From: Pseudonocardiales bacterium
GTDB lineage: Bacteria > Actinomycetota > Actinomycetes > Mycobacteriales > Pseudonocardiaceae
Length of the DNA stretch: 64,000 nt
Assembly (NCBI GenBank): GCA_023252195.1
Contig: JAHEXI010000012.1
Location: forward strand, 1-64,000
Direction of reading: 5' to 3'
Shown in pieces: positions 1-8,297 of this stretch. Position 1 is the stretch's first letter. The number at the start of each line of letters is the position of its first letter. Under the pieces are notes generated by a model, which did no database searches, was not told the origin of the DNA, and saw only the letters and a program-made list of their open reading frames with translations. The translations under genes and the position numbers were made by a program.

Positions 1-191
1 GCCCGGTCGCGCGGGTGCACCGGACCGCCCCGGACCCCCCGGCCGGTCCGGTCGCCCGGCCCGCGGCACCGCCGCCGCAGGCCGGGCCGCCGCCCCCGTA
101 CCCGGTCGACCTCGACCGGCTCGACCGCGACCTGTGGCGGCGGTTCGAGAAGCGGATGCAGGTGGAACAGGAACGACACGGGAGGAGGTGA
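1..191 (+). CDS. C-terminal part of an eCIS-associated proline-rich protein (partial)
   Basis: The frame is open from base 3 and stops at 189-191. It encodes about 62 residues: a Pro/Ala-rich linker followed by a charged helical tail containing DLDRLDRDLWRRFEKRM. The gene enters from outside the window and ends 7 bases before the LysM gene, with the AGGAGG of the next gene overlapping its last codons. Its position, directly upstream of the LysM tube protein, suggests a small tail or baseplate accessory protein of the injection system. I do not recognise a named family. Confidence 0.6.
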   Translation, partial: PVARVHRTAPDPPAGPVARPAAPPPQAGPPPPYPVDLDRLDRDLWRRFEKRMQVEQERHGRR

Positions 192-198
192 TCGACCG

Positions 199-882
199 AT
201 GGGCCAGGAGCTGGCGAAAGCCGTCGTCACCCTGCTCGACGGGCGCAACAAGGGTCAGGCGGTCAACGTGCTGTTCAACCCGACCGAGTACAGCGTCGAG
301 TACTCGGCGGCTTTCCAGGAGACCGCCCCGCCCGGGCTGTCGAGCCCGATCATCCAGTTCGTCAATGGAAACGCGCAGGTGCTGACCATGGACCTGCTGT
401 TCGACACCTACACCGACGGCGGTGGCGCGGACGTGACCACGACGACCCGGCAGTTCGCCGCCATGCTGGCCATCGACGGGGACCTGCACGCGCCGCCGCG
501 GGTCGAGTTCCGCTGGGGCTCGTTCGCCTTCCGCGCCGTGGTCGCGAAGGTCACGCAGAAGCTCACCATGTTCCGCTCCGACGGAACCCCGGTGCGCGCC
601 ACCCTCTCCGTCACTTTCAAGCAGTACAAGACGATCGCCGAACAGCTCGAGGATCCCCGCCGCAACTCGGCCGATAAGACCAAGCGGCGGGTGTTCGAGG
701 CGCACGACAGCATCTGGCTGCTCGCCGCCAGGGAGTACGGCGAGGTCCGGTGCTGGCGGCTCATCGCCACCGAGAACGACATCGACGATCCGCGGCGCAT
801 CGAGCCCGGCCGAGTGCTGGTGCTGCCGCCGATCGACCGTGACGCCGGGAAGGAGGCCGCCAATGCAGATAGCGGAGCTTGA
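199..882 (+). CDS. LysM-domain contractile injection system tube protein (Afp7/Pvc7-like)
   Basis: A 227-residue protein. Residues 1-150 match the CIS tube-associated fold: an N-terminal strand with LFNPTEYS, a central FDTYTDGGG segment, and FRSDGTPVRATLSVTFKQY, which is typical of this family. Residues about 165-215 form a LysM-like tail (IWLLAAREYG, then RIEPGRVLVLPP). In known eCIS particles this protein links the inner tube to the spike hub and baseplate. The start is ATG with GGAGGAGG 8-15 bases upstream. It overlaps the gpD-like gene by 20 bases. Family assignment is firm; the exact position in the particle follows from homologues. Confidence 0.9.
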   Translation: MGQELAKAVVTLLDGRNKGQAVNVLFNPTEYSVEYSAAFQETAPPGLSSPIIQFVNGNAQVLTMDLLFDTYTDGGGADVTTTTRQFAAMLAIDGDLHAPPRVEFRWGSFAFRAVVAKVTQKLTMFRSDGTPVRATLSVTFKQYKTIAEQLEDPRRNSADKTKRRVFEAHDSIWLLAAREYGEVRCWRLIATENDIDDPRRIEPGRVLVLPPIDRDAGKEAANADSGA

Positions 883-1975
883 GCGCAGGCATGGCGACTT
901 CTACGTGCCCACCGCGGTCATCAAGGTCGGCGGCGAGGACGTGCTGCGCGACCTGTACCTGGCGGTGTCGGAGGTGAGCGTCGATTTCAAGGAGAAGGCC
1001 GCGGCCCGCTTCTCCTTCACGATCGCGAGCGCATTCGACTGGGAGGCCCGCGAGTTCCTCGCCACGCGCGCGGAGGAGCGGGTCGATCTGCTCGAGCTGT
1101 TCGCGTTCGGCCGGAAGGTCGAGATCGGGGTGGGCTACGGCGACCCGGCGAAGCTTGGGCCGCCGATGCTGACGGGCGTCCTCACCGAGATCACCACGAA
1201 CTTCGCGGCTGGATCGACGCCCACGCTCACCGTCAGCGGCTACGACGACCTCTACCCGCTGACCGTCGGCAAGAACACCCGGCACTGGGAGAACAAGCCC
1301 GACAGCGTGGCGGTCGAGGACATCGCGGGCATCGGCGGCGTGGCCACCGACGTGCGCCCGACCAGCCCCGTGAAGCTCCGGATCGACCAGAACAAGGAGA
1401 GCGACATGGCGTTCCTCGGGAAGCTGGCCGAGCGCAACGGCGCCACGTTCTACCACCGCAACCGCAAGCTCTACTTCGGCCGACGGCAGAACGACGCGAG
1501 CGACGTCGTCGAGCTGGACTGGGGTCAGGGCCTCCTCTCGTTCCGCCCGGAGGCCAACCTGGCCCGCCAGGTCGCCGAGGTCCAGGTGCACGGCTGGTCG
1601 GCGGCCAAGGGCGAGGCGGTGCTCGGCCGGGCCCGCCGCGGCGACGACTCCGGGCACGCCGCAGGCACCGAGAGCGGCAGCGAGCGGGTGGTCACCGCAC
1701 TGTCCTCGACGCCCGTGCTGCACATGCGCGCCGCGGTCCACACCCAGGCCGAGGCCGACGCGCGGGCCAAAGCGGCACTGGAGGAACGGGGCCAGGACTT
1801 CGTGACCGGCAGCGGCGAGTCGATCGGCGTGCCGGAGATCCTGCCGGACACCAACATCGCCCTCGGCGGGCTCGGCAGGGCGTTCAGCCGGACCTACTAC
1901 GTCTCGGCGGCCACCCACAAGCTCAACGGCCGCGGCTACCAGACGACGTTCACGGTGCAGGAGTCGACGATCTGA
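863..1975 (+). CDS. Phage late control D / VgrG-hub-like protein
   Basis: A 370-residue protein starting MQIAELERRHGDFYVPT. It resembles gpD/gp27-type hub proteins: an early region with KVGGEDVLRDLYLAVSEVSVDF, a middle LTVSGYDDLYPL segment and a C-terminal DWGQGLLSFRPEANLARQ region. In eCIS it forms the trimeric hub that carries the spike. An earlier in-frame GTG at 839 exists, but the ATG at 863 has GGAAGGAGG just upstream and is preferred. Hub and OB-fold spike are separate genes here, as in actinobacterial CIS, rather than fused as in Afp8. Confidence 0.88.
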   Translation: MQIAELERRHGDFYVPTAVIKVGGEDVLRDLYLAVSEVSVDFKEKAAARFSFTIASAFDWEAREFLATRAEERVDLLELFAFGRKVEIGVGYGDPAKLGPPMLTGVLTEITTNFAAGSTPTLTVSGYDDLYPLTVGKNTRHWENKPDSVAVEDIAGIGGVATDVRPTSPVKLRIDQNKESDMAFLGKLAERNGATFYHRNRKLYFGRRQNDASDVVELDWGQGLLSFRPEANLARQVAEVQVHGWSAAKGEAVLGRARRGDDSGHAAGTESGSERVVTALSSTPVLHMRAAVHTQAEADARAKAALEERGQDFVTGSGESIGVPEILPDTNIALGGLGRAFSRTYYVSAATHKLNGRGYQTTFTVQESTI

Positions 1976-2616
1976 TGGACGGGACGGCGTGGCCACCGAC
2001 CGCCGAGGCCGAGCGGGAGTCCGACGGCTTCCTGGTCGGCCTGGCCGTGGGCGCAGTGACCGACAACCAGGACCCTGAGCACCTGGCGCGCGTGCGGGTG
2101 CGGCTGCCCTGGCACACAGGTAGCGACACCAGCTTCTGGGCCCGCATCGCGATGCCGATGGCCGGGAACGACCACGGCACGTACTTCCTGCCCGAGGTGG
2201 GCGACGAGGTGCTCGTCGGCGCCGAGGAGGGCGACCCTTCGCACCTCTACGTGCTCGGCGCGCTGTGGAACGGCAGGCTGAAGCCGCCCGTGACCGCCGA
2301 CGACGGCAACAACACTCGGTTGCTCAAGAGCCGTTCGGGACACACCGTCCGGTTCAACGACGACCAGGCTGCACCCGAGATCGAGGTGCGGCTGTCTGAC
2401 GGTAAGCAGATCCTGCTCGACCAGAACACGATCGTCATCAACGACGCGCACCAGAACGTCATCACGTTCCGCTCGGAGTCCGGTGCCATCGAGATCAGCG
2501 CGGCCCAGCAGCTCACCCTCAAGGCGGCGTCCGTCTCGATCGAGGCGACCACCGCACTGAACGTCAAGTCCTCGGGGACCCTCGCGCTGAACGGCGCGCT
2601 CGTCCAGATCAACTAA
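1975..2616 (+). CDS. Baseplate assembly protein V / gp5-like spike (OB-fold plus beta-helix)
   Basis: A 213-residue protein. Residues about 15-90 form the OB-fold (VGAVTDNQDPEHLARVRVRLPW, with MPMAGNDHGTYFLPEVGDEVLVGAEEGDP; the GDEVLV block is typical of gpV/VgrG). Residues about 105-213 are alternating hydrophobic strands that end in a short beta-helix. The ATG shares one base with the stop codon of the hub gene. The product should be the central spike shaft that punctures the target membrane, capped by the PAAR protein encoded next. Confidence 0.9.
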   Translation: MDGTAWPPTAEAERESDGFLVGLAVGAVTDNQDPEHLARVRVRLPWHTGSDTSFWARIAMPMAGNDHGTYFLPEVGDEVLVGAEEGDPSHLYVLGALWNGRLKPPVTADDGNNTRLLKSRSGHTVRFNDDQAAPEIEVRLSDGKQILLDQNTIVINDAHQNVITFRSESGAIEISAAQQLTLKAASVSIEATTALNVKSSGTLALNGALVQIN

Positions 2617-2626
2617 AGGAGACATC

Positions 2627-2923
2627 ATGGGCCAGCCCGCCGCCAGGGTCGGTGACCTCACCAGCCACGGCACCCCGCTCGGCCCCGGACCGGGCTGCCC
2701 GACGGTGCTGATCGGCGGCATGCCCGCGTGGCGGGCGGGCTCCGACTTCCACACCTGTCCGCTCGTCGACGGCGTCAAGCCGCACGTCGGCGGGGTCGTC
2801 GCGGTCGGGAGTGCCACGGTGCTCATCGGCGGCCTGCCCGCCGTCCGCCAGGGCGACCAGATCGTCGAGGCGGGTGCGCCCAACGCCGTCGCGCTCGGCG
2901 CGCCCACGGTGGTGATCGGGTAG
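2627..2923 (+). CDS. PAAR-domain spike tip protein
   Basis: A 98-residue, Gly/Pro-rich protein (GQPAARVGDLTSHGTPLGPG at the start, repeated GGxPAxRxGD-type turns, and VLIGGMPAWRAGSDFHTC). This is the compact PAAR fold that sharpens the spike tip of T6SS and eCIS particles, usually with a bound metal. One histidine lies in TSHG and another in DFHTC. An AAAGGAG Shine-Dalgarno lies 7 bases before the ATG. It sits between spike and wedge genes, as in other eCIS operons. Confidence 0.92.
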   Translation: MGQPAARVGDLTSHGTPLGPGPGCPTVLIGGMPAWRAGSDFHTCPLVDGVKPHVGGVVAVGSATVLIGGLPAVRQGDQIVEAGAPNAVALGAPTVVIG

Positions 2924-2925
2924 CT

Positions 2926-3348
2926 ATGACGGTCGGCGACGAGCGGGGACGCGAGTTCCTCGGCACCGGTTGGGCCTTCCCACCCCGGATCGCCTCCGAG
3001 ACGGGTCTGGTCGCGACGGTGTCCTACGAGCAGGACATCCAGCAGTCGATCCTGATCATCCTTACGACCGCGAAGGGCGAGCGGGTGATGCGGCCCGACT
3101 TCGGGTGCGGGATCCACGAGCTGGTGTTCGCGGCGGTCACGGCACAGGTCGTCGCGCAGATCGCGACCACCGTGCGCGACGCCCTGCGTACCTACGAGGC
3201 CCGCATCAACGTCCAGAAGGTGACGGTCGGCACGGCCGGCCTCGCGCGCGGCTACCTCGACGTCGTCATCGACTACGAGGTGCGGGCCACCAACCAGCCC
3301 GGCAACTTCGTGTACCCGTTCTACTTCCAGGAATCGGCGAGCCGGTGA
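2926..3348 (+). CDS. gp25/GPW-like baseplate wedge protein
   Basis: A 140-residue protein, the usual length of the gp25 lysozyme-like baseplate family. It contains the family core: an N-terminal block, then QSILIILTTAKGERVMRPDFGCGIHELVF. The ERxMRPxFGxGL pattern is diagnostic. It ends with a beta segment (GYLDVVIDYEVRATNQPGNFVYPFYF). The start ATG lies 2 bases after the PAAR stop. A longer frame reaches upstream to 2728, but that part only shadows the PAAR gene. It nucleates the wedge and sheath in known particles. Confidence 0.92.
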   Translation: MTVGDERGREFLGTGWAFPPRIASETGLVATVSYEQDIQQSILIILTTAKGERVMRPDFGCGIHELVFAAVTAQVVAQIATTVRDALRTYEARINVQKVTVGTAGLARGYLDVVIDYEVRATNQPGNFVYPFYFQESASR

Positions 3349-6300
3349 GCAGCTACCGAACCCTCCTCCGGCCGGTCGATCCCCGCCGAGCCGCGGCGCT
3401 GCGCGCCCAGCTGAGCCGCCTGGCCTCGGCCCTGACGCCGCGGTGGTCACCAACCGGCGAGCGCGACGACTTCGCCTCCGCCCTCCTCGCGATCGCCGCC
3501 CGGCTGGGGGAGGAGACGACCCGGCGTCTCGACCAGACGGCCGTGCGCGACGCACTGGCTTTCTTCGACTTCCTCGGGCTGCCACCGCTGCCGCCGCGCG
3601 CCGCCGCGGGCGTGCTCGCGATGGCGCTCGCCGACGGCTCCACCCTTCCCGTGTTCGCACCGGTGCGAACACAGGTGACGGTGGCCGTGGCGGGCGGCGA
3701 CCCGGTGCCGTTCGAGACCGCCAGCGGGCTGCAGGTGGTGCCAGGGCAGCTCGCCGAGCTGATCGCCGTCGACCCGGCCGCCGACCGCATCGAGCTGGCC
3801 CCCGCGCGAGTCACCGCGATAGCCCAGCCCGCTCCAGCGCCGGGGAGCTACGCCGTGGTGAGCCCCGCAGCCGCGGGCGGCCAGACCCTGCAGCTCAGCC
3901 CCGCGGTCGGGCTGGCCGCCGCGGACGTCCTGCGGATCGGGACGGCGGCGTACCGGATCGCGACCGTCGACAAGAACACCGGTATCGTGACCCTCCTGGA
4001 CCCGCTGGAGGCGCCGGTTGCGGCGGGCGCGACCGTGAAGAGGATCGCGTCGTTCCCGTCATTCACCCTCCGCGACCTGCAACATCACGCCTTCTACGTC
4101 GGGCACTCCGCGCTGTTCGACCTGAAGCAGCCCGCCCAGATCTCGCTCGTCCTCACCCCGCCCCATCTCGCGCGGGAGCTGACCGGCCTCGCCGTCGCGT
4201 ACTCGATGTGGGGCACGAAGGACGGCGACCCCGCGCCTGCCTGGCATCCGCTGGTGCTGCGCGGCACCACCGGCGGCACCGTCAACCTGGTCAAGCCGGA
4301 CGCGGGTGCCGTCGACAAAGTCAAGGTCGACGGCCACGACGGCCGCTGGCTGCGCGCCGAGCTCAGTGGCCCGGTGCGCAGCCTGCGGAGCCTCAGCTCG
4401 CCCGCTGCCGAGGTCCGTGTCGCCGTGGCCTCGCTCGTGCAGCCCGACCAGGACCCGCCGGAGGGCAGCGCCACCATCGCGCGCGCGTTCTACAACGGCA
4501 CCCCGCTCTCCACTGCGGGGCGATTCTTCCCGTTCGGGCCCGAGCCGCTGCGGTTCGACGCGTTCGCCCTCGCCGCCCCCGAGACCCTGTCCAAGAAGGG
4601 CGCCGTCGCCACGGTGGACATCACGATGGTCGACTCGTCCCTGGCCACCTTCGAGATCGCCGCCGTGGCCGACCCGGCGACCGTCCGCGGGTACGGCGTG
4701 GGCCGCAACGACGACCTGCAGGCGCTGGCGTTCCGCCCGGACGGCGGCCTGCGCTGGCACGTGCTGCAGGCGGCGGACTCCGACGGCAAGCGGCTCCCGT
4801 TGGTGAGCGCCGCCGCGGCCGAGACCGCGACGCCAGGGGCCGACCTGGTGGTCGCTGCCACCCGGGACGGGAAGCTGTACACGGCCAGGATCCGCCGCTT
4901 CGGCGACCAGGAGGTCCCGACGGCCGACGCAGCCTGGCAGAAGCTGCCCGACCCCGCGCCGTCGGCAGCTCAGCCGGGGAACGGCCGTCCGCCCGGCCCG
5001 GTCCTCGCGCCTGCGCCGCCCGGCTCGGGTGTGGCCGCGGTCCTGTTCGGCGTGGCCGAGGGGGCGCTCTACGCGCTGAAGGTGACCGACGCGGGCACCG
5101 CCGTCGGCACCGACTGGCAGAAGGTCGACGGCAGCGGCGCGCCCACGCTCATCGGCGCCTGGCAGCTCACCCCCGTGCAGGGCCCGGACTGGCCGAAGCG
5201 CCCGGATCGGGTGGAGCTTGTCGCGATCGACCAGGCGGGCGCCGTGTCGCTGGCCCAGATCGCGCCGTTCGAGGCAGCCACACGGCTCACTGCGACCTGG
5301 CAACCGTTGGCCGCCAACGGGTTCGCCGTGGATGACACTGCGCCCGCCGCCACCCGGTTCCGCCGGAAGGACGACCCGGCGGACCGCCTCTGGGTCGCCT
5401 ACGCCGCGGCCGACCGGACGCCGCGCGGGGTGCTGCGCGTCGGCACGGACGACCCGACGTCCGTGTCCGGCGACGGCCTCGCGGACACCGTGCGCGCGAT
5501 GACCACGCTGCACGCCGATCCCGGGTTGCTCGGCGTCGACGGTCGTCCGGTGACGGTCGCGCTGGGCTCGGGCGGGGCGCTCGTCTGGCCCGACGCCGAC
5601 GATCTCACGGCCACCCCGCCTCCCCCCGCCGGAACGCCGACCGGGCGGCCGATGCTGCTCCGGACCGGTCCCGACCAGGGACCCGAGGTGGTCATCGGCG
5701 GCACGGACGAGCGGCTCTTCCGCGCCGCCCTCGCGGCCGCGACCGTCGGCTACCTCCTGCATGACGCCGTTGTCACGGTCAGCGGCCAGCCGCCGCACTG
5801 GGTCGAGATCGGGAATCCCCCCGTTCTGGTCGAGCTCGGGGAGGACAACCGCCGGATCGTGGACGGCGGGATGCGCGTCTACCAAATCGACGAGTCCGCG
5901 CTGCAGCTCGGCACGCCGCTCACCTTCCTCCGCTACGTCAAGCCGACCGCCTCGCACTACGAGGGATCGTTCCCCGACCCCGCGAACCGGGCCGAAATGC
6001 AGCTCGACGCGACTGACGATGACACCGCACCCGACCACCGGCTGATCATCGACGGCACGGCCTACGTCGTGCTGTCCGCAGCCGAGGGCGTCGCCACCCT
6101 CGCCCCGGCGGTGGCGGGCGACGCGGCGACGCCCGCCTACCAGCCCGCGGCTCTCCTTCTGTCTACCGTCGTCCAGGCCGCCAACCTGGGCACCCTGGCC
6201 GAGCTCGACACCACCGACGCCGTCGAGGCCCTGGACTTCGGGCCCGCGGCAAACCCGGCGCAGCAGACGGCCCAACGCCAGAAGAAGGTGGGCTCGAAGG

Positions 6301-8297
6301 TGTGGGCGCAGTTGACCGATGCTTGGACCACCCAGCCGCCCGCCGCGGGCCGGGTCCTGCTGCCGGGCACGGTGGCGGCGGGCCCGGTCTGGACCGAGAG
6401 CGCGCTCGAACGCGGCTACCAGAACCCCGAGCTGTCGTGGGAGTACTACGACGGCCAGGGCTGGCGGCGCCTCGAGGAGGGCTTCGTCGACGGCACCGCG
6501 AACCTGTCCAGCACCGGAAAGGTCGGCTTCACGGTGCCCGACGATCTGTCGCCGACTGAGATCGGCGGCAAGACCGACTACTGGGTCCGGGCCCGGCTCG
6601 TCGGCGGCGACTACGGCCGCCCGAACTACATCGTGCAGACCAACGGGAACGTGCAGTCGGTCACCGTCGACACCTCCGCCATGCACCCGCCGGAGATCCT
6701 GGCGATCGAGGCCCGCTTCGTCCTGGCCGACCAGCGGGCGCCGGAGGTCCTGCTGGTCGAGAACAACCTCGACGTCCGCGACCAGACCCAGGCCGCGCTG
6801 GTGCCCGAGGCCCGGTTCGACCTGTTCCAGGGCGCGGTGGCGGTGAACGACGGCGACCGCGCCCTGTTCCTCGGGCTGACTGGCCCGGTCGGCGTCGGGT
6901 CGGTGTCGCTGCTCGTCGACGCCACCGACCAGGCGGGCACCGGGCCGTTGTACGTGGACCTCCGCATGGCCGACGGCTGGCACGCGGTCGGCGTGGACGA
7001 CCGCACCGCCGCGCTGCGCCGCCGCGGGATGGTCACCCTGTCGATCGACGTCGACCCGGTGACGGTGCGGCTCTTCGGGCGGGACCGCGTCTGGCTGCGG
7101 ATGCGCCCCGAGCAGGCGGGCGCCACGGCCTGGGCCCCCGAGGTGCGCGGGCTGTGGCTCAACGCCGTCGCGATCAGCCAGGCCCGCGCCGTCGAGAATG
7201 AGATCCTCGGCTCCAGCCTCGGCGAGCCGGGACTCACGGTCGCGCTCGCCGCGGCCCCGGTGCTGCCCGACACCGTGCAGCTGCGGGTCCGCGAGCGGCT
7301 CAGCGACGAGGAGCTCGCGACGCTGCAAGCCGGACACGACGGGCCGGACCCGGTGGTCGTCACGGACCCGGCGAAGTTCCCCGGGTCCTGGGTGCTATGG
7401 CGCCGGGTGGACGGCCTCCTCGGACAGGACGCCGACGCGCGGGTCTACCTGCTCGAGCCGGGCTCCGGCCGGGTGATGTTCGGCGACGGCCGCAACGGCA
7501 AGATCCCGCCCGCGGGCCGCGACGGCATCCGGGCCTTCGCCTACCAGCAGGGTGGCGGCACCGCGGGCAACGTCGCCGCCTGGTCGGAGGCCAAGCTGAC
7601 CTCGGCCGTCGAAGGCGTCGACACGGTCGTCCTCCCCATCGACGCCGCCGGGGGCTCCGGCGGGACGGACACCGCGCAGGTCGGCCAGGCGGCCCGCGAC
7701 TCCCTCCTGGCAGGCGCGCCCGACCTGCTGCGGCACGCGGGCAGGGCCCTCACCCTCGCCGACGTCGAGGCGCTGGCCGTCGCGTCCGCCACCGACGTCG
7801 TCCGCGCCCGCTGCGCTCCGCCGACCGGCCCCCGGACACCGATCACCGTCACCCTTTCGGTACGTGACGGCACCCGGCGCCCGGTGCCGACCCTGGCTCG
7901 CCGCGACGCGGTCGCCGCGCTGCTGCGGTCTGCGGGCTGGGGCGGGTTGGGCCCGGCCGCGATCGTGGTCAAGGCCCCCGTCTATGTCGGGGCGACGGTT
8001 ACGGTGCGGCTGGTTGCCCCGCGGGCGGTGCTTGCCGACGTCGAACAGTCCGCGAAGACGGTCCTGACCCGGCTGTTCCACCCGGTCGATGGCGGCCCGG
8101 ACGGCACCGGCTGGCCGTTCGGGCGCCCAGCGACGCGCAGCGACGTGCTCCGGGCGCTCGGCGCGGTCGACGGGCTGGACCGGGTGGTGTCGGTCGAGCT
8201 GAGCACGACCGACGCTGTTCCCGCCGACGGTCAGGTGACCGCCGAGCCCACCGATGTCACGGTGGTCGTGACCGCGGCCGAGGAGGATGTCTCGTGA
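3345..8297 (+). CDS. Giant baseplate J-like wedge protein (Afp11-like) with inserted beta-propeller-like region
   Basis: A 1650-residue protein starting at a GTG that overlaps the stop of the gp25 gene (GTGA). The N-terminal region (SSYRTLLRPVDP, then FFDFLGLPPLPPRAA) and the late baseplate-J block (VMFGDGRNGKIPPAGRDGIR near residue 1375) place it in the putative baseplate assembly family. Homologues I know are nearer 900-1200 residues. The extra length includes residues about 500-790, which repeat DGxLYxxxxxxG and WQxL units (TRDGKLYTARI, AEGALYALKV) like blades of a lectin- or sialidase-type beta-propeller. The longer open frame beginning at 2970 is a shadow of gp25. Probable function: baseplate wedge. 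The propeller role is inference. Confidence 0.85.
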   Translation: MSSYRTLLRPVDPRRAAALRAQLSRLASALTPRWSPTGERDDFASALLAIAARLGEETTRRLDQTAVRDALAFFDFLGLPPLPPRAAAGVLAMALADGSTLPVFAPVRTQVTVAVAGGDPVPFETASGLQVVPGQLAELIAVDPAADRIELAPARVTAIAQPAPAPGSYAVVSPAAAGGQTLQLSPAVGLAAADVLRIGTAAYRIATVDKNTGIVTLLDPLEAPVAAGATVKRIASFPSFTLRDLQHHAFYVGHSALFDLKQPAQISLVLTPPHLARELTGLAVAYSMWGTKDGDPAPAWHPLVLRGTTGGTVNLVKPDAGAVDKVKVDGHDGRWLRAELSGPVRSLRSLSSPAAEVRVAVASLVQPDQDPPEGSATIARAFYNGTPLSTAGRFFPFGPEPLRFDAFALAAPETLSKKGAVATVDITMVDSSLATFEIAAVADPATVRGYGVGRNDDLQALAFRPDGGLRWHVLQAADSDGKRLPLVSAAAAETATPGADLVVAATRDGKLYTARIRRFGDQEVPTADAAWQKLPDPAPSAAQPGNGRPPGPVLAPAPPGSGVAAVLFGVAEGALYALKVTDAGTAVGTDWQKVDGSGAPTLIGAWQLTPVQGPDWPKRPDRVELVAIDQAGAVSLAQIAPFEAATRLTATWQPLAANGFAVDDTAPAATRFRRKDDPADRLWVAYAAADRTPRGVLRVGTDDPTSVSGDGLADTVRAMTTLHADPGLLGVDGRPVTVALGSGGALVWPDADDLTATPPPPAGTPTGRPMLLRTGPDQGPEVVIGGTDERLFRAALAAATVGYLLHDAVVTVSGQPPHWVEIGNPPVLVELGEDNRRIVDGGMRVYQIDESALQLGTPLTFLRYVKPTASHYEGSFPDPANRAEMQLDATDDDTAPDHRLIIDGTAYVVLSAAEGVATLAPAVAGDAATPAYQPAALLLSTVVQAANLGTLAELDTTDAVEALDFGPAANPAQQTAQRQKKVGSKVWAQLTDAWTTQPPAAGRVLLPGTVAAGPVWTESALERGYQNPELSWEYYDGQGWRRLEEGFVDGTANLSSTGKVGFTVPDDLSPTEIGGKTDYWVRARLVGGDYGRPNYIVQTNGNVQSVTVDTSAMHPPEILAIEARFVLADQRAPEVLLVENNLDVRDQTQAALVPEARFDLFQGAVAVNDGDRALFLGLTGPVGVGSVSLLVDATDQAGTGPLYVDLRMADGWHAVGVDDRTAALRRRGMVTLSIDVDPVTVRLFGRDRVWLRMRPEQAGATAWAPEVRGLWLNAVAISQARAVENEILGSSLGEPGLTVALAAAPVLPDTVQLRVRERLSDEELATLQAGHDGPDPVVVTDPAKFPGSWVLWRRVDGLLGQDADARVYLLEPGSGRVMFGDGRNGKIPPAGRDGIRAFAYQQGGGTAGNVAAWSEAKLTSAVEGVDTVVLPIDAAGGSGGTDTAQVGQAARDSLLAGAPDLLRHAGRALTLADVEALAVASATDVVRARCAPPTGPRTPITVTLSVRDGTRRPVPTLARRDAVAALLRSAGWGGLGPAAIVVKAPVYVGATVTVRLVAPRAVLADVEQSAKTVLTRLFHPVDGGPDGTGWPFGRPATRSDVLRALGAVDGLDRVVSVELSTTDAVPADGQVTAEPTDVTVVVTAAEEDVS

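Noticed and set aside
761-3672. Long minus-strand open frames opposite the LysM, hub, spike and PAAR genes
   Set aside because: High-GC antisense shadows: Arg/Gly/His/Val-rich, no ribosome sites, and opposite well-identified eCIS genes.
4059-7337. A 1092-codon minus-strand frame inside the J-like gene
   Set aside because: Composition is that of a reverse-complement shadow of GC-rich coding DNA; the + strand gene has clear family motifs.
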